From Pseudodesulfovibrio nedwellii (GTDB lineage Bacteria > Desulfobacterota > Desulfovibrionia > Desulfovibrionales > Desulfovibrionaceae): a DNA stretch of 64,000 nucleotides. Below, one piece after another: positions 9,412 through 19,876 of the stretch. The stretch spans positions 491,501-555,500 of the forward strand of contig NZ_AP026709.1 of the NCBI RefSeq assembly GCF_027923765.1. The letters are read 5' to 3'. The notes below the pieces were generated by a model, which saw only the letters and a list, made by a program, of their open reading frames with translations, was not told where the DNA came from and did no database searches. Within the stretch, counting starts at the first letter, position 1. The number at the start of each line of letters is the position of its first letter. The translations under genes were made by a program, and so were the position numbers.

Positions 9412-10749
9412 ATGAGTGTAGAGAAGAAAAATACAACTTTGCAGGATGAAAATTTCGATGGTTTAACCGCTGCCGAAATTGAAGCCCAGCACCCTGCGGA
9501 TGCTGCCGATACCATTGAAGGTCTCGACATTTCCGATCAGGTGAAATTTATTAAGCAGCTTCCTGTCAAGGATGCTGCTGATTCCATTGCGGAGATGGAT
9601 GATCTCGACCAGCAGGCACTCATTGTCAACTTAAATAAAGGGTTGGCAGCTCGCATTCTTGAACACATGGCTCCAGATGACGCTACAGACCTTTTGGAAG
9701 GATTGGAAGAGGAGCAGCGTCGGGCCTTGTTGAATATGGTTACGGCAGAAGACAGGGCCGAGCTCAACACGCTTCTGACTTTTGATCCAGATACGGCCGG
9801 TGGTGTCATGAACACCGAGGTGGTCATTCTTGATCAGGATCTTACTGCCGATGAGGCCATTGCCAAGATTCGTGAAGAAGTCGAAGACAAGGAAATTCCG
9901 TATTACGCATATTTGACGGACAAAAAAGATCGTCTGGAAGGTGTGGTTTCTTTGCGTGATTTGCTGCTTGCCAAGCGGGGAGTGATTCTCAAGGAGCTGG
10001 TCAAGACCCAGAGTCTGATTACTGTTGGATATAATATAGATAAGGAAGAGGTCGCGCACCTCATTGCCCACTATAATTTATTGGCTTTACCTGTCGTTGA
10101 TTTTGGCAATCGTCTTCTTGGCGTTGTTACCGTTGATGATGTCATTGATATTATTCATGAAGAAGCCAGTGAAGATATGCAGACCATGGTTGGTGCCGGT
10201 GCGGATGAAACCACGGATTCTCCTGTTGGATTTTCCGTGAGAAAAAGACTTCCGTGGCTTATCATCAACGTTCTTTTTTCTGCCCTTTCAGCTTGGGTGG
10301 TCCATCTGTTTGAGGGAAATATTTCTGAAATGGCAGTGCTTGCCGTGTTGATGCCCATTGTTGCAAATCAGGCCGGAAATGCCGGACAGCAAGCCTTGGC
10401 CGTTATGATTCGTCAGCTTGCCATGGAGCGCTTTGATCGTAAGCGGGCATGGTTATCGGTTTTCAGGGAATTACGTATTGGCTTACTGAACGCAATGATC
10501 ATTTCCTCTCTTGTTTTTGGAGTTGGTTTTGTTGTTTCCGGAAAGTTGATTCTTTCACTGGTTATGGGGATGGCGTTAGGCGTCGATATGATCCTCGGAG
10601 CAGTTGCAGGAGCTTCAATACCTCTTTTGCTTAAGGAGATGGGGCGTGACCCGGCGCAGGCCTCAAGTATTTTTCTAACGGCGATTACTGATTCCATGGG
10701 GTTTTTCTTTCTGCTTGGTTTGGCCGGTCTGGTCTTGCTGAACGGATGA
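9412..10749 (+). CDS. mgtE: magnesium transporter MgtE
   Basis: Channel-type Mg2+ (Co2+) transporter of 445 residues. In order: acidic MgtE_N superhelical domain (about 15-125), two CBS domains (about 130-255), a connecting helix, and five hydrophobic segments from about 280 to the end. The membrane part contains the family block PIVANQAGNAGQQALA, and Asp-rich stretches match the Mg-sensing cytosolic part. It stands alone between divergent nadC and a bidirectional terminator. No M-box-like leader is apparent upstream. Confidence 0.95.
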   Translation: MSVEKKNTTLQDENFDGLTAAEIEAQHPADAADTIEGLDISDQVKFIKQLPVKDAADSIAEMDDLDQQALIVNLNKGLAARILEHMAPDDATDLLEGLEEEQRRALLNMVTAEDRAELNTLLTFDPDTAGGVMNTEVVILDQDLTADEAIAKIREEVEDKEIPYYAYLTDKKDRLEGVVSLRDLLLAKRGVILKELVKTQSLITVGYNIDKEEVAHLIAHYNLLALPVVDFGNRLLGVVTVDDVIDIIHEEASEDMQTMVGAGADETTDSPVGFSVRKRLPWLIINVLFSALSAWVVHLFEGNISEMAVLAVLMPIVANQAGNAGQQALAVMIRQLAMERFDRKRAWLSVFRELRIGLLNAMIISSLVFGVGFVVSGKLILSLVMGMALGVDMILGAVAGASIPLLLKEMGRDPAQASSIFLTAITDSMGFFFLLGLAGLVLLNG

Positions 10750-10768
10750 TTTGATTTCACAAGATTAC

Positions 10769-10807
10769 AAAAAGGGCCGTCTCAATACTCTTGAGACGGC
10801 CCTTTTT
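10769..10807. terminator. bidirectional terminator between mgtE and cheZ
   Basis: A 17-bp perfect stem (10769-10785 with 10791-10807) and a 5-base loop, with A run on one side and T run on the other. It can serve mgtE on the plus strand and cheZ on the minus strand. Confidence 0.9.
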
Positions 10808-10825
10808 GTATGAATGAACGCTTGA

Positions 10826-11563
10826 TTAGTCGAGGCCGAGTGAAGCGAGCAGATCGTCTACATCGCCTTGATTGGTGCCTGCGGTTGGTCCTTGCAATTT
10901 TGAAGTAGCTTGGGTCTTGGCGGATTCAGATAAGGAATCGATGTCCTGTTGGGGCTCTTTTTCGCGTTGTTGAATCATAAGCCCAGTGGCAAGCATGACT
11001 TCGCGGACGATTTTTTCAATCTGTCTGATGGAATTGATAATTTTTTTGATACGTTGGCCGGTCAAATCCTGAAAGCTCAGAGAGACCATTATGTTGGATA
11101 GGTCCGTGCCAAGGGTTTTGTTGATTTCTTCAAGTTTTTTGCGGTTTGACTTTGTCACGCCACCGGACTCAAAGCCTTTGACGATGGTGGCCACGGAGCC
11201 TTGAAGTTCTTGGAGTTTTTCAACAATGTCGATGATTTCTACTGCGGCTTTTTCCGTAGATTGCATGACGGCATCAAGTTGGTCTGAGGCTTCGGAAAAG
11301 AATTCTTCAGGATTAATATCGGTTTCGATACTTTTGATTTCTTTGCCGCCTCGGGCAACTTTGACTTCCTGATATATTTGTTTGAGGCCTTCTTGAAGGT
11401 CGTCGTTAACTCTTCGGTAGAATTCCCCTTCAAGAAGAGCCTTGGAAAGGCTGGTGGCGATTTCTCGTTCGACAGAAGCTCGGATGGTATCTTTAAGGCT
11501 ATCGACAAGTTGGTCGGTTACCTGTTCCATCATCTTTTTTACCAGAGCGTCATTGCTGGTCAT
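10826..11563 (-). CDS. cheZ: protein phosphatase CheZ (CheY-P phosphatase)
   Basis: Dephosphorylates the chemotaxis regulator CheY. The 245-residue, largely helical protein has the catalytic block SLSFQDLTGQRIKKI with Asp166 and Gln170 in the positions of the E. coli D143/Q147 pair. The C-terminal CheY-binding tail ends in DVDDLLASLGLD, nearly the family consensus. A Gln/Ser-rich linker joins them. AGGAG precedes the ATG. A PilZ-domain gene lies just upstream on the same strand, linking it to motility control. Confidence 0.9.
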   Translation of the reverse strand: MTSNDALVKKMMEQVTDQLVDSLKDTIRASVEREIATSLSKALLEGEFYRRVNDDLQEGLKQIYQEVKVARGGKEIKSIETDINPEEFFSEASDQLDAVMQSTEKAAVEIIDIVEKLQELQGSVATIVKGFESGGVTKSNRKKLEEINKTLGTDLSNIMVSLSFQDLTGQRIKKIINSIRQIEKIVREVMLATGLMIQQREKEPQQDIDSLSESAKTQATSKLQGPTAGTNQGDVDDLLASLGLD

Positions 11564-11582
11564 ATATCAACTCCTGAAGGGG

Positions 11583-12101
11583 CTACATTTTTGAATTTCT
11601 AATTTGTTCACGTTGTTGTTTGAAAACGAATTGAACGATGGTTTCCATATCTGAACCACGCATGTCGACAAATTCAAATCTGTAGAGCCCTGTATCGGAT
11701 TCCTTGTCCAGTATTCGACCTTTGGAACCGGCCATTTGGACAGGCATTTGGCTGAGAACCAATATTATTTCCAATGGATCATCAGGCTTGAATTGTTCGT
11801 TGGAGCGAAATTTGACGCCTGCGCCTGATATTTCCATGATTTCAATATCAATGGAAAAGTCTGAGCGGACACTGTCCTTGCTCAGTATGCCGATGACTTG
11901 ATCGAGCTTTCTGTCCATTTCGGCCAGGAATGTCGTTAATTCTTCCGGGAGTTTGCTGTTTCTGAACAAGGCTTCACGAGAGGCCGACAGATGCCCTAAG
12001 TCTCCAGAGAACAGTTGAGGAGAGTCGATGGACTGCATGGGACGGGCATGTCCCTTCAGTCTGACAGGTATGCGTGAGAAGGATCGTTTTTCTTCGCTCA
12101 T
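11583..12101 (-). CDS. PilZ-domain protein (probable c-di-GMP receptor)
   Basis: The PilZ signature is split over the 172 residues: the RxxxR motif (R5-S-F-S-R9) lies at the extreme N-terminus, and the (D/N)xSxxG-like EISGAG comes near the middle, followed by beta strands. The first position of the second motif is Glu instead of Asp/Asn, so nucleotide binding is likely but not certain. The ATG at 12101 is preferred over upstream in-frame codons because those overlap the preceding gene. It sits between a NIL ferredoxin gene and cheZ, consistent with a role in motility or surface behaviour. Confidence 0.8.
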   Translation of the reverse strand: MSEEKRSFSRIPVRLKGHARPMQSIDSPQLFSGDLGHLSASREALFRNSKLPEELTTFLAEMDRKLDQVIGILSKDSVRSDFSIDIEIMEISGAGVKFRSNEQFKPDDPLEIILVLSQMPVQMAGSKGRILDKESDTGLYRFEFVDMRGSDMETIVQFVFKQQREQIRNSKM

Positions 12102-12118
12102 GAGGCCCCCCGGATCGG

Positions 12119-12562
12119 TTATTGTCTGGTGTTTTCGTCCAGATCTAAAGTCATGGCTTTGACCGGGCAGACCCTGGTACACATGCCGCAAGCTGAACAT
12201 TTCTCAACATCAAAGACGATGGTCTTATCACTTTTTTCCAAGGTCAAAGCATCGGTCGGGCACATGGCTGTGCAGACGCCGCAATGAATGCAGGACTCCT
12301 CGTTGCGGAAAATCTTGTGGGCAACAGGTGTGATGCGGACGCCATTTTCTTTGAGGTAGCCGATGCCTTTATGGAAATCTTCTTCCATTCCAGACAATTC
12401 CAACGTCATTGTGCCTTCGTGTCGAGGGCTGATGTCCGCCTTGAGAATATTGAAACTCAAGTCGAAATTGCGCAGAAGGTTGCAGACTACCGGACGACCG
12501 GAAACAGTCGGCGGGAATGAGAGATAAACGATTTTTCGGAAGCCTTTGATGATTTCTTTCAT
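12119..12562 (-). CDS. NIL-domain 2[4Fe-4S] ferredoxin
   Basis: 147 residues. The N-terminal half (about 7-80) is a NIL domain, the ferredoxin-like substrate-binding fold otherwise found at the end of methionine ABC ATPases. The C-terminal half has two classical clusters, C91-x2-C94-x2-C97-x3-C101-P and C122-x2-C125-x2-C128-x3-C132-P. NIL-ferredoxins occur in anaerobes and some have been linked to sulfur transfer in homocysteine formation; that role is not shown here. It ends 17 bases before the PilZ gene. Confidence 0.9.
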   Translation of the reverse strand: MKEIIKGFRKIVYLSFPPTVSGRPVVCNLLRNFDLSFNILKADISPRHEGTMTLELSGMEEDFHKGIGYLKENGVRITPVAHKIFRNEESCIHCGVCTAMCPTDALTLEKSDKTIVFDVEKCSACGMCTRVCPVKAMTLDLDENTRQ

Positions 12563-12611
12563 TGATTTACCCTGAATGGAGATTCTGGCACACCCCTACG
12601 GATGGCAGCAA

Positions 12612-13538
12612 TTATTTCATTTTATCCAATGAACGTTTAGCCTGCGTGGCTTCAACGGACTTGGGGAACTTCTTGAGAATTTCATCAAAACGCATTTTTG
12701 CGAGCTCCGGCTTGCCAAGATAATTCCAGGAATAACCGGATTTGAGGAGAGCGGACTTGTACTTGGAACTCTTCTTGTACTTTTCGATGACATCTTCGAA
12801 GAGGATGACAGCCCGTGCATAATCTTTAAGTTTGAAATAGCATTGGCCTTGCCAAAAGACAGCACTGGGTGTGTAGGGATGCTTTTTGAAAGTGTCCGTG
12901 AATTCTGCCCAATATGAACGAGCCTTCTCAAATTTATTTTCTTTGTACAGAGCATACGCCTTGTCATAAAGGGCCTTTGCCGGGTCTGTGTCGGCAGGCG
13001 GCGTGACCTGGGCAGGGGGCATGGAGCCCTCCGGAGTTGTTGCTGTTAGTGCGTCAGGGGTATTCGGTGTGGCACCGTCTTCACCTGCTACTACCGGAGC
13101 AAGGGCCGCTGCCCGTTCTTCTCGAACTTTGGGCAAATCCACCTGCAACTGATTTTCCAGTGCAAATTCGATTTCGGCCAATCGCTCAGCCAGGCTATCC
13201 ATGGTTAATGTAGAGTCAGTCGCACCGACCTGTCGGTCCATGCGGATATTAACTTCATCCATTTCACCTCGAAGTTTGGCGAAATCTGCTCGCAAGGATT
13301 GAATTTCAGCCCACATGTCGGCAGAACGTTCTCGGATGGGCGAGTTTGATTTTTCGATTTCATTCTTGAGAAGCTGCTTGGATTCTTCAAGTTCAGATTC
13401 GAGTTGCTTCATACGGTTCAGGTCTTGTTGGCGTTCTCCTTGTAATGTTTCCATATCGGTTTTGCTAGCACAACCGATGAGTGAAAATAGGGATATAACC
13501 AACAGCAGTACAGTGAAATTCTTTGCAATTTTCATCAT
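12612..13538 (-). CDS. YbgF/CpoB-like TPR lipoprotein
   Basis: 308 residues with a lipoprotein signal peptide ending in the lipobox LIGC (Cys23). A Glu/Gln-rich coiled coil follows (about 25-135), then a Pro/Ala/Thr linker (about 140-180), then TPR-like repeats to the end. This order is that of YbgF/CpoB, the periplasmic partner of the Tol-Pal system that coordinates outer-membrane constriction. No tol-pal genes are nearby, so the functional link is inferred from architecture only. The ATG overlaps the stop of the upstream small gene by four bases (ATGA). Confidence 0.8.
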   Translation of the reverse strand: MMKIAKNFTVLLLVISLFSLIGCASKTDMETLQGERQQDLNRMKQLESELEESKQLLKNEIEKSNSPIRERSADMWAEIQSLRADFAKLRGEMDEVNIRMDRQVGATDSTLTMDSLAERLAEIEFALENQLQVDLPKVREERAAALAPVVAGEDGATPNTPDALTATTPEGSMPPAQVTPPADTDPAKALYDKAYALYKENKFEKARSYWAEFTDTFKKHPYTPSAVFWQGQCYFKLKDYARAVILFEDVIEKYKKSSKYKSALLKSGYSWNYLGKPELAKMRFDEILKKFPKSVEATQAKRSLDKMK

Positions 13539-13762
13539 TTCATTAAGCTCCCTCTTTTTCTACCGAGGAAAAGATACGCCAGAGCGCCTAAAATGGGAAT
13601 AAAAATGCATATCTGCATCCAGAGGGTCTTTTCGTTAGAGGATCCGAAATTTCGTTTCCATACATCGAGTATGGTCCAGACACTGAAGGAAAAGCAAATG
13701 AGAATGGAAATAGAGACAATGGCCCATTGAGTTGTTGTCAGGGCTGAAAAGTCCGCGAACAT
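13535..13762 (-). CDS. PLDc_N-domain small membrane protein
   Basis: 75 residues with two hydrophobic helices (about 13-33 and 46-66) separated by a polar loop containing the W-x-I-x-D-V-W-K segment typical of the PLDc_N family (the membrane anchor of cardiolipin synthases, here alone). AAGGAG precedes the ATG at 13762. It is translationally coupled to the YbgF-like gene. Stand-alone PLDc_N proteins have no established function. Confidence 0.75.
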   Translation of the reverse strand: MFADFSALTTTQWAIVSISILICFSFSVWTILDVWKRNFGSSNEKTLWMQICIFIPILGALAYLFLGRKRGSLMK

Positions 13763-13789
13763 AATTATTTCTCCTTTGACGGCAGGGGA

Positions 13790-14275
13790 TTAATCCTGTT
13801 CCGAATTGCGCTGAAGAAGCATTGACAAAATGATGCAACCTGCACCGACAGTCAGGGCACTGTCTGCAATGTTGAAGGCGGGCCAATGATATGTGCCCAC
13901 GTAAACGTCCAGAAAATCAATGACCGAGCCTAGCCAGATGCGATCAATGGCGTTGCCGATGGCGCCACCTGCGATCATGCCCAAACCGGCGATCATCCAT
14001 GTGTCTTTTCCTTTGGTCGACTTGAGCATGTAGCCTATGGCAAATACGGCAACGACCGATATCGCGATGAACATCGGTCGTTGCCAGTCAATATTTTCGT
14101 CATCCAAAAAACCCCAGGCCGCGCCCTTATTCAGAACGTGTACCAAATTGAAAAAGCCCGGAATCACCTTGAAACCGGTCCACGGTTCAATAGTGTTGAG
14201 CACCCACAACTTGGTGATCTGATCAAGTGCGACAGTGGCCGCAGCCCATATGGTTGCCAGAGTATACCGGTTCAT
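13790..14275 (-). CDS. lspA: lipoprotein signal peptidase LspA
   Basis: Aspartic inner-membrane peptidase that cleaves prolipoproteins after lipidation. The 161 residues have four hydrophobic segments and both catalytic aspartates: Asp120 in GNAIDRIWLGSVID and Asp138 in FNIADSALTVG. It follows ileS after seven bases, the common ileS-lspA arrangement. Substrates in this window include the YbgF-like lipoprotein and the ABC-linked HlyD lipoprotein. Confidence 0.95.
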   Translation of the reverse strand: MNRYTLATIWAAATVALDQITKLWVLNTIEPWTGFKVIPGFFNLVHVLNKGAAWGFLDDENIDWQRPMFIAISVVAVFAIGYMLKSTKGKDTWMIAGLGMIAGGAIGNAIDRIWLGSVIDFLDVYVGTYHWPAFNIADSALTVGAGCIILSMLLQRNSEQD

Positions 14276-14282
14276 TCTGGCC

Positions 14283-17099
14283 TTATGCGAAGGTTTTCAG
14301 GACAGCGGTACAACGGGGACATGCGTCCGGGTATGCTTCATCTGTTCCCAAGTCTTCGCTGATGCGCCAGCACCGTTCACACTTTTCGCCAGTTGCGGCT
14401 TCAACAGAGACCTTGAGGTCATCCATGTCTTCGCCTTGATAGGCGTCAGCGGGCGCATTTTCAGCGTCATCCAACACCAGCTTGGATACGATAAAGAATT
14501 CGCGCGGGTCGATGTCATTGGATTCCACAAGCGCGCGGATTTCTTTGGTCGCGAAAAGCGTGACTTGTGCGTCAAGGGATTTGCCAATGACGCGGTCTTT
14601 GCGTTTGGGTTCGATGGCCTTGTTTACTTCGGCGCGAACCTGAACCAGTTTTTCCCAACGGGCGCGTTCCGCGTCATCCATGCCAGTGGCATCGGGTGCA
14701 AAGCGGAGTGCGAAAACCGTTTTGTCCTGCGGCAGAGCCTTTTTAATGGCTTCCGGCAGGTTTTGGAACGCTTCTTCTGCTGTGAAGGAAAGGACCGGAG
14801 CCATATCTTCTAACAACATGAGTAAGGTTTGCCACAGTACGGTTTGAGCCGAGCGGCGTTTCAGGCCGTTTTCTTCTTCTACATACAGACGGTCCTTGAT
14901 GATATCCAGATAGAAAGCGGACAGATCGACCACACACAGGTTGTGCAGGGTGTGATAGACCTTATGGAATTCAAAGTTTCTGTATGCTTCCTGAATGGTC
15001 TCGTGATGACGGGACACCATGTCCAGTGCGTAGCGGTCAAGCGGCTGCATGTCGGCTGCTGCGACTTTGTTCGCAGGGTCGAAGTCATTTAGGTTGGACA
15101 GCAGGTAGCGGCAGGTATTGCGGATACGACGGTACGCGTCCACGAGCCTGTTTAGAGTTTCATCCGAGATGCGAATGTCTTCCTGATAATTGGAAGCCGA
15201 AACCCACATACGCAAAATTTCAGCACCAAATTTGTCGATGATTTCCTGCGGGGCAATGACGTTGCCGATGGACTTGGACATTTTACGGCCTTCGGCATCG
15301 ACCACGTAGCCGTGAGTCAGGACGGTCTTGTAAGGCGGTACTTCGCGTGTGCCGATGGAAGCGAGCAGAGAGCTGTGGAACCAGCCTCGGTGCTGGTCAG
15401 AACCTTCAAGGTACAGATCAGCGGGGAAGCGGGTTTCATTGCGTTGTTCAACCACGGCGGCATAGCTGGTGCCGGAGTCGAACCAGACATCCAAAATGTC
15501 GGTTTCACGTTTCCAGTGGGTTCCACCGCATTTGGCGCATTTCAGGCCTTTGGGAACGATTTCTTCAAGCGGAGCTTCGAACCAGTAGTCACAGCCTGTT
15601 TCGTGCTGTGCATATTTGTCACAGATGTCGTAGACCCACTGAGCGTCGAACCATGTCTCGTCGCAGTCTTCGCAGATCAACGCGGAGATGGGAACTCCCC
15701 AGTTGCGTTGACGGGAAATACACCAGTCAGGCCTATTCTCAACCATGTTGTAAATTCGTTCTTTACCCCAAGACGGGACCCATTGGACATCGTTACGGAT
15801 TGCGTCCAGTGCTCGGGTGCGCAGATCGTTCTCATCCATGCCGACAAACCACTGGGTGGTTGCACGGAAGATGACTGGCTTCTTGCAGCGCCAACAATGG
15901 GGATAGGAGTGGGTGATGTCTTCGGAAGCCATAAGATTGCCGATTTCAGTCAGTTTTTCAATAACCTTGGGATTGGCGTCCCAGACATTCAGGCCGGCAA
16001 AGTGCTCGACTTCCTGAAGGAATTCGCCACGGTCATTCATGGGAGAATAGACTTCCAGACCATTTTTGAGGCCGGTTTCAAAGTCTTCTCGACCATGGCC
16101 GGGGGCGGTGTGAACACAGCCTGTGCCGGTTTCGAGAGTGACATAATCAGCCAGAACAACCGGAGAGGGGCGATCATAAATGGGGTGCTTTGCCTGAAGG
16201 CCTTCCAGTTCTGCGCCGCGAACGGTTGTCAGGATTTTTGGAGTTTCCCATCCAAATTTTGCGGTGCATTCTTCAAGCAGTCCTTCGGCCAGGACGTAGT
16301 AGTCTCCACCAACTTCAACCAACACGTAGTCGAAGTCGGGGTGCACGGCCACGGCCATGTTGTCAGGAATGGTCCACGGCGTCGTGGTCCAGATAAGGAT
16401 GAACAGCTTGTTGATGTCGACATCAGCGATCTTTTTGAACTTTTCGTCAGCCATGGGGAAACGAACGTAGATGGACGGGGAGGTGTGGTCCTCGTATTCT
16501 ACTTCGGCTTCGGCCAGAGCTGTGCGGCAATCGCAGCACCAATAAATGGGCTTTTTGCCACGCACAACGCCATCACGTTCCATGAATCGGCCCAGTTCGC
16601 GGGCAGTGGCTGCCTCGTATTCAGGCTTCATGGTCATGTACGGGTCGTCCCAGACGCCGAGTACGCCCAGACGTTTGAATTCCTTGCGCTGGGTGTCCAA
16701 CCACTTGGCGGCGTAAGATCGACAAATTTTGCGGATGGTCAGCGTGTCGAGTTCTTTATTCTTTTTCTTGAGTTCCTGTTCAACTTTGTGCTCAATGGGC
16801 AGACCATGACAATCCCAGCCGGGAACGTATTGAGCTTTCTGTCCCTGCATGTTTCGGGATTTGACGACGATGTCCTTGAGAACCTTGTTCAGAGCGGTCC
16901 CCATGTGAATGTGGCCGTTGGCATAGGGAGGACCATCATGCAGAACATACTCATTGTCTGCGTCACCGGCAGCAACCATAGCGTCGTAAGATTTGTTTTG
17001 TTCCCAGAACTTGAGCATCTCAGGCTCGCGTTGCTTGAGGTTGGCCTTCATGGGAAATTTGGTCTTAGGCAGGAGCAGGGTTTTCTTATAGTCGCTCAT
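14283..17099 (-). CDS. ileS: isoleucyl-tRNA synthetase
   Basis: Class I synthetase of 938 residues, the normal bacterial length. The HIGH-type motif reads HMGT (65-68), in [11 protein letters not shown], and the KMSKS motif is intact in [10 protein letters not shown]. The editing domain lies between them. The C-terminal zinc-binding CxxC pairs (CERCW ... CPRC) are present. The preceding 200 bases are non-coding and hold its promoter region. lspA follows at once. Confidence 0.96.
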   Translation of the reverse strand: MSDYKKTLLLPKTKFPMKANLKQREPEMLKFWEQNKSYDAMVAAGDADNEYVLHDGPPYANGHIHMGTALNKVLKDIVVKSRNMQGQKAQYVPGWDCHGLPIEHKVEQELKKKNKELDTLTIRKICRSYAAKWLDTQRKEFKRLGVLGVWDDPYMTMKPEYEAATARELGRFMERDGVVRGKKPIYWCCDCRTALAEAEVEYEDHTSPSIYVRFPMADEKFKKIADVDINKLFILIWTTTPWTIPDNMAVAVHPDFDYVLVEVGGDYYVLAEGLLEECTAKFGWETPKILTTVRGAELEGLQAKHPIYDRPSPVVLADYVTLETGTGCVHTAPGHGREDFETGLKNGLEVYSPMNDRGEFLQEVEHFAGLNVWDANPKVIEKLTEIGNLMASEDITHSYPHCWRCKKPVIFRATTQWFVGMDENDLRTRALDAIRNDVQWVPSWGKERIYNMVENRPDWCISRQRNWGVPISALICEDCDETWFDAQWVYDICDKYAQHETGCDYWFEAPLEEIVPKGLKCAKCGGTHWKRETDILDVWFDSGTSYAAVVEQRNETRFPADLYLEGSDQHRGWFHSSLLASIGTREVPPYKTVLTHGYVVDAEGRKMSKSIGNVIAPQEIIDKFGAEILRMWVSASNYQEDIRISDETLNRLVDAYRRIRNTCRYLLSNLNDFDPANKVAAADMQPLDRYALDMVSRHHETIQEAYRNFEFHKVYHTLHNLCVVDLSAFYLDIIKDRLYVEEENGLKRRSAQTVLWQTLLMLLEDMAPVLSFTAEEAFQNLPEAIKKALPQDKTVFALRFAPDATGMDDAERARWEKLVQVRAEVNKAIEPKRKDRVIGKSLDAQVTLFATKEIRALVESNDIDPREFFIVSKLVLDDAENAPADAYQGEDMDDLKVSVEAATGEKCERCWRISEDLGTDEAYPDACPRCTAVLKTFA

Positions 17100-17309
17100 G
17101 GGTTTCGTTTCCTCCAGGAACCGTATATTTCTATAGATGAAAGTCTGTGTTTAAATGAGTCGGCGTAGATTGGTATAAGCCGGACCGTAAGTCAAGTGTT
17201 GCGCCTTTTTTGCGATCAATTGCACAATGTTTACATGGCAACAGAAACATGTTTTGTGCTAAATGGACTAGAGCGGTCTGGAATGATACTTTTAGAATTT
17301 GGAGAATAT

Positions 17310-17933
17310 ATGGGCGTTCATAAGAAAAATCGTGAAATGGAAGATTTGAAAGCGAATTACATGAAGAAATCATCAGCTATATTTTTGGCGGTTGTCGCTT
17401 TGCTTGTAGGGGTTTTCATTGGTAACACGGTTACCTCATTATATATGGGGCAACAACAGGCCCGGTCAGGCGGGACGGTGCCGCAGCAGCAGAACAGCGA
17501 TGAGCCGCATCAGGCCAACCCGGTTGCCTTGGTGAATTTGGAAAAAGCAGCGGCAGATGATCCAACCAATGCGGATAAGTGGATTGAACTTGGCAATTTC
17601 TGTTTTGATCATGATCTGTCTGCACAGGCGGTAACCGCATATGAACGCGCTTTAGAGTTGGTGCCAATGAAGGTCAATGTCTGGTCGGATTTAGGCGTCA
17701 TGTATAGGCGTACGAAACAGTATGAGAAAGCTGTAGAAGCGTTTGGTAATGCTGCGTCATTAGATCCCAAACATTTGACTTCACGCTTTAATATGGGAAT
17801 AGTATACCTGTATGACCTTAAGGACCAAGCCTCTGCTATTAAAGAATGGAAGGGTATACTGGCTGTTGATCCGAATGCGAAAACACCTTCAGGCGAAAGT
17901 TTGGCAGCCATGGTGAAAGACCTGGAAAAATAA
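17310..17933 (+). CDS. membrane-anchored TPR protein
   Basis: 208 residues: a short cytoplasmic N-terminus, one transmembrane helix (about 26-46), a Gln/Pro linker, and three tetratricopeptide-like repeats (about 75-175). The repeats include the WIELGNFCFDHDLSAQAVTAYERAL block. The ATG at 17310 is chosen because GGAG stands at 17301-17304; the frame is open further upstream without a good site. This layout resembles the cytochrome c biogenesis protein CcmH/NrfG C-terminal part, but no ccm genes are near, so I call only a TPR scaffold. Confidence 0.8.
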   Translation: MGVHKKNREMEDLKANYMKKSSAIFLAVVALLVGVFIGNTVTSLYMGQQQARSGGTVPQQQNSDEPHQANPVALVNLEKAAADDPTNADKWIELGNFCFDHDLSAQAVTAYERALELVPMKVNVWSDLGVMYRRTKQYEKAVEAFGNAASLDPKHLTSRFNMGIVYLYDLKDQASAIKEWKGILAVDPNAKTPSGESLAAMVKDLEK

Positions 17934-17945
17934 TCTGATAGCGAT

Positions 17946-17985
17946 AAAAAAAGGGAAGGATGATATACCATCCTTCCCTTTTTTG
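17946..17985. terminator. bidirectional terminator between the TPR gene and cysE
   Basis: A 17-bp stem (17946-17962 with 17969-17985) flanked by A and T runs, able to serve both converging genes. Confidence 0.9.
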
Positions 17986-18004
17986 CGTTTATATTCTCGA
18001 CAGA

Positions 18005-18925
18005 TTAGATGCCGCCGCCATTTTCAAAGGATTGTTGCGTCGCTCGGGACTGGACAATCTGTGCGCCAGACGGAACATCACGTGTGATCCAGACGTTACC
18101 GCCAATGACCGCGCCTTTGCCGATGGTGACACGGCCAAGAATGGTTGACCCCGCATAGACGATGACATCGTCTTCAACGATTGGATGTCTTGGCAGTCCC
18201 TTGATCAAACGTTCATCATCCCCTTTGGGGAAGCTTTTGGCACCAAGAGTGACACCCTGATAAATACGGACATTATCGCCAATGATGGTTGTCTCTCCGA
18301 TAACCGTGCCTGTTCCATGATCAATGAAAAAACTTTTTCCGATGTTCGCCCCCGGATGGATATCGATACCCGTGTTCGAGTGGGCCATTTCTCCAATGAT
18401 CCGTGGGATAATATCCACACCTAATAGGTATAGTTCGTGGGCAATACGATGATTGGTCAAAGCCCTGATAGACGGGTAGCAAAAAATGGTTTCGCCGTGT
18501 GTTTTTGCGGCAGGGTCGCCATCGTAGGCTGCTTCTACATCGGCTAAAAGCAGTTCTCTGATTTTTGGCAGTTTTGTTATGAATTCTTGAGCAATACGTT
18601 TTGCCCGAGCTTCGCAATCACTGCATTTGTCTTTTTCTATCGAATCGCAAACAAAACAATACCCTCGATTGATCTGGTCTGCCAGTGTCCGCACCAACTG
18701 ATCCAGTGTGGAACCGATATAATAGGGCATGGTGTCCGGTGTTATTTCGGACGGCCCGTAATACCCGGGGAATAAAACAGATCTGAGGTCCTCGACAATT
18801 TTGGAGAGGATTTCAACGGATGGCATGGGGGCTTCTTCCGTATACCTATGTGAAGCCGGTCCGCTGCTGCCGGATTCGACCAGCAGCGCGACAACGTCGG
18901 CAAGGGAATATGTCGTGTTACTCAT
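18005..18925 (-). CDS. cysE: serine O-acetyltransferase (EpsC/CysE type)
   Basis: Makes O-acetylserine, the acceptor for sulfide in cysteine synthesis. The 306 residues have an N-terminal helical domain and a C-terminal left-handed beta helix of hexapeptide repeats from about residue 195, with the GIDIHPGANIG and FIDHGTGTVIGET blocks that hold the catalytic His. A Cys cluster near residues 110-120 (C-x-x-C type) is extra compared with E. coli CysE. It is the last gene of the nifU-nifS-cysK-cysE run, 9 bases after cysK. Confidence 0.93.
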   Translation of the reverse strand: MSNTTYSLADVVALLVESGSSGPASHRYTEEAPMPSVEILSKIVEDLRSVLFPGYYGPSEITPDTMPYYIGSTLDQLVRTLADQINRGYCFVCDSIEKDKCSDCEARAKRIAQEFITKLPKIRELLLADVEAAYDGDPAAKTHGETIFCYPSIRALTNHRIAHELYLLGVDIIPRIIGEMAHSNTGIDIHPGANIGKSFFIDHGTGTVIGETTIIGDNVRIYQGVTLGAKSFPKGDDERLIKGLPRHPIVEDDVIVYAGSTILGRVTIGKGAVIGGNVWITRDVPSGAQIVQSRATQQSFENGGGI

Positions 18926-18934
18926 GGGCTTCCT

Positions 18935-19855
18935 TTATTCGAAAAGCGAGGTGCTTAGATACCGTTCGCCAGTGTCACAGACAATAAACACAATGAGTTT
19001 ACCGGCGTTCTCCGGTCTTTTGGCCAGTTCTATGGCTGCCGCGCAGTTAGCTCCAGAGGATATGCCGCACAGAATGCCTTCTGTCATGATCATTTGTTTG
19101 GCTGTTTCCAAAGCGGTATCGTTATCAATTTGAATAATTTCATTAATGATATCTGTATTCAGGATTCCAGGAACAAAGCCTGCTCCGATGCCTTGAATCA
19201 TATGTGGGCCGGGCTTTCCGCCGGAAAGTACCGGGGATGCTTGCGGTTCCACGGCAATGGCCTGAAGTTCCGGTTTCTTTTTCTTGAGGGCTTCGCCGAC
19301 GCCGGTAATTGAGCCACCTGTGCCGACTCCGGCTACGAAGATGTCTACTTTGCCGTCTGTATCATTCCAGATTTCACGGGCGGTTGTTTTGCGATGCATT
19401 GCAGGGTTGTCGGCATTTTCGAATTGTTGGAGCATGAAAGCGTTGTCAGTTTCCCGGACAATTTCTTCAGCGCGATCAATAGCTCCCTGCATGCCTTTGG
19501 TTGCTGAGGTAAGGACCAGTTCAGCACCGAATCCCCTGAGCAATTTGCGTCGTTCGATACTCATGCTTTCAGGCATGGTCAGAATAAGTCTTAACCCTTT
19601 GACCGCACAGACAAAGGCCAAGCCAATGCCGGTGTTACCGCTGGTTGGTTCTACCAAAGTGGTTTCCGGTGTGATCGTGCCTTTTCCCAAAGCGGCCTCG
19701 ATCATATTCTTGGCGATACGGTCTTTGACCGAGGCGCATGGATTGTTGAACTCAAGCTTGGCAACTAAGGTTGCATCCAGTCCTTCCGAGAGTTTGTTCA
19801 AGCGAACCATCGGTGTGTTGCCGACGAGTTCTGTCATGTCTTGCGCTATTTTCAT
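18935..19855 (-). CDS. cysK: cysteine synthase A
   Basis: PLP enzyme (306 residues) that joins O-acetylserine and sulfide to cysteine. The PLP lysine is Lys44 in NPCASVKDR, and the TSGNTG phosphate/substrate loop and the GTGGS(I)TG cofactor-binding loop are intact. In this operon it supplies the cysteine used by the desulfurase encoded just upstream. AGGAG-like spacing precedes the ATG. Confidence 0.95.
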   Translation of the reverse strand: MKIAQDMTELVGNTPMVRLNKLSEGLDATLVAKLEFNNPCASVKDRIAKNMIEAALGKGTITPETTLVEPTSGNTGIGLAFVCAVKGLRLILTMPESMSIERRKLLRGFGAELVLTSATKGMQGAIDRAEEIVRETDNAFMLQQFENADNPAMHRKTTAREIWNDTDGKVDIFVAGVGTGGSITGVGEALKKKKPELQAIAVEPQASPVLSGGKPGPHMIQGIGAGFVPGILNTDIINEIIQIDNDTALETAKQMIMTEGILCGISSGANCAAAIELAKRPENAGKLIVFIVCDTGERYLSTSLFE

Positions 19856-19876
19856 CGGAAACTCCTTTGGGTGTCT

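Noticed and set aside
15312-17168. Long open frame of 618 codons on the plus strand opposite ileS
   Set aside because: It is antisense to a clear ileS with all synthetase motifs; composition is that of a shadow frame and there is no ribosome-binding site.
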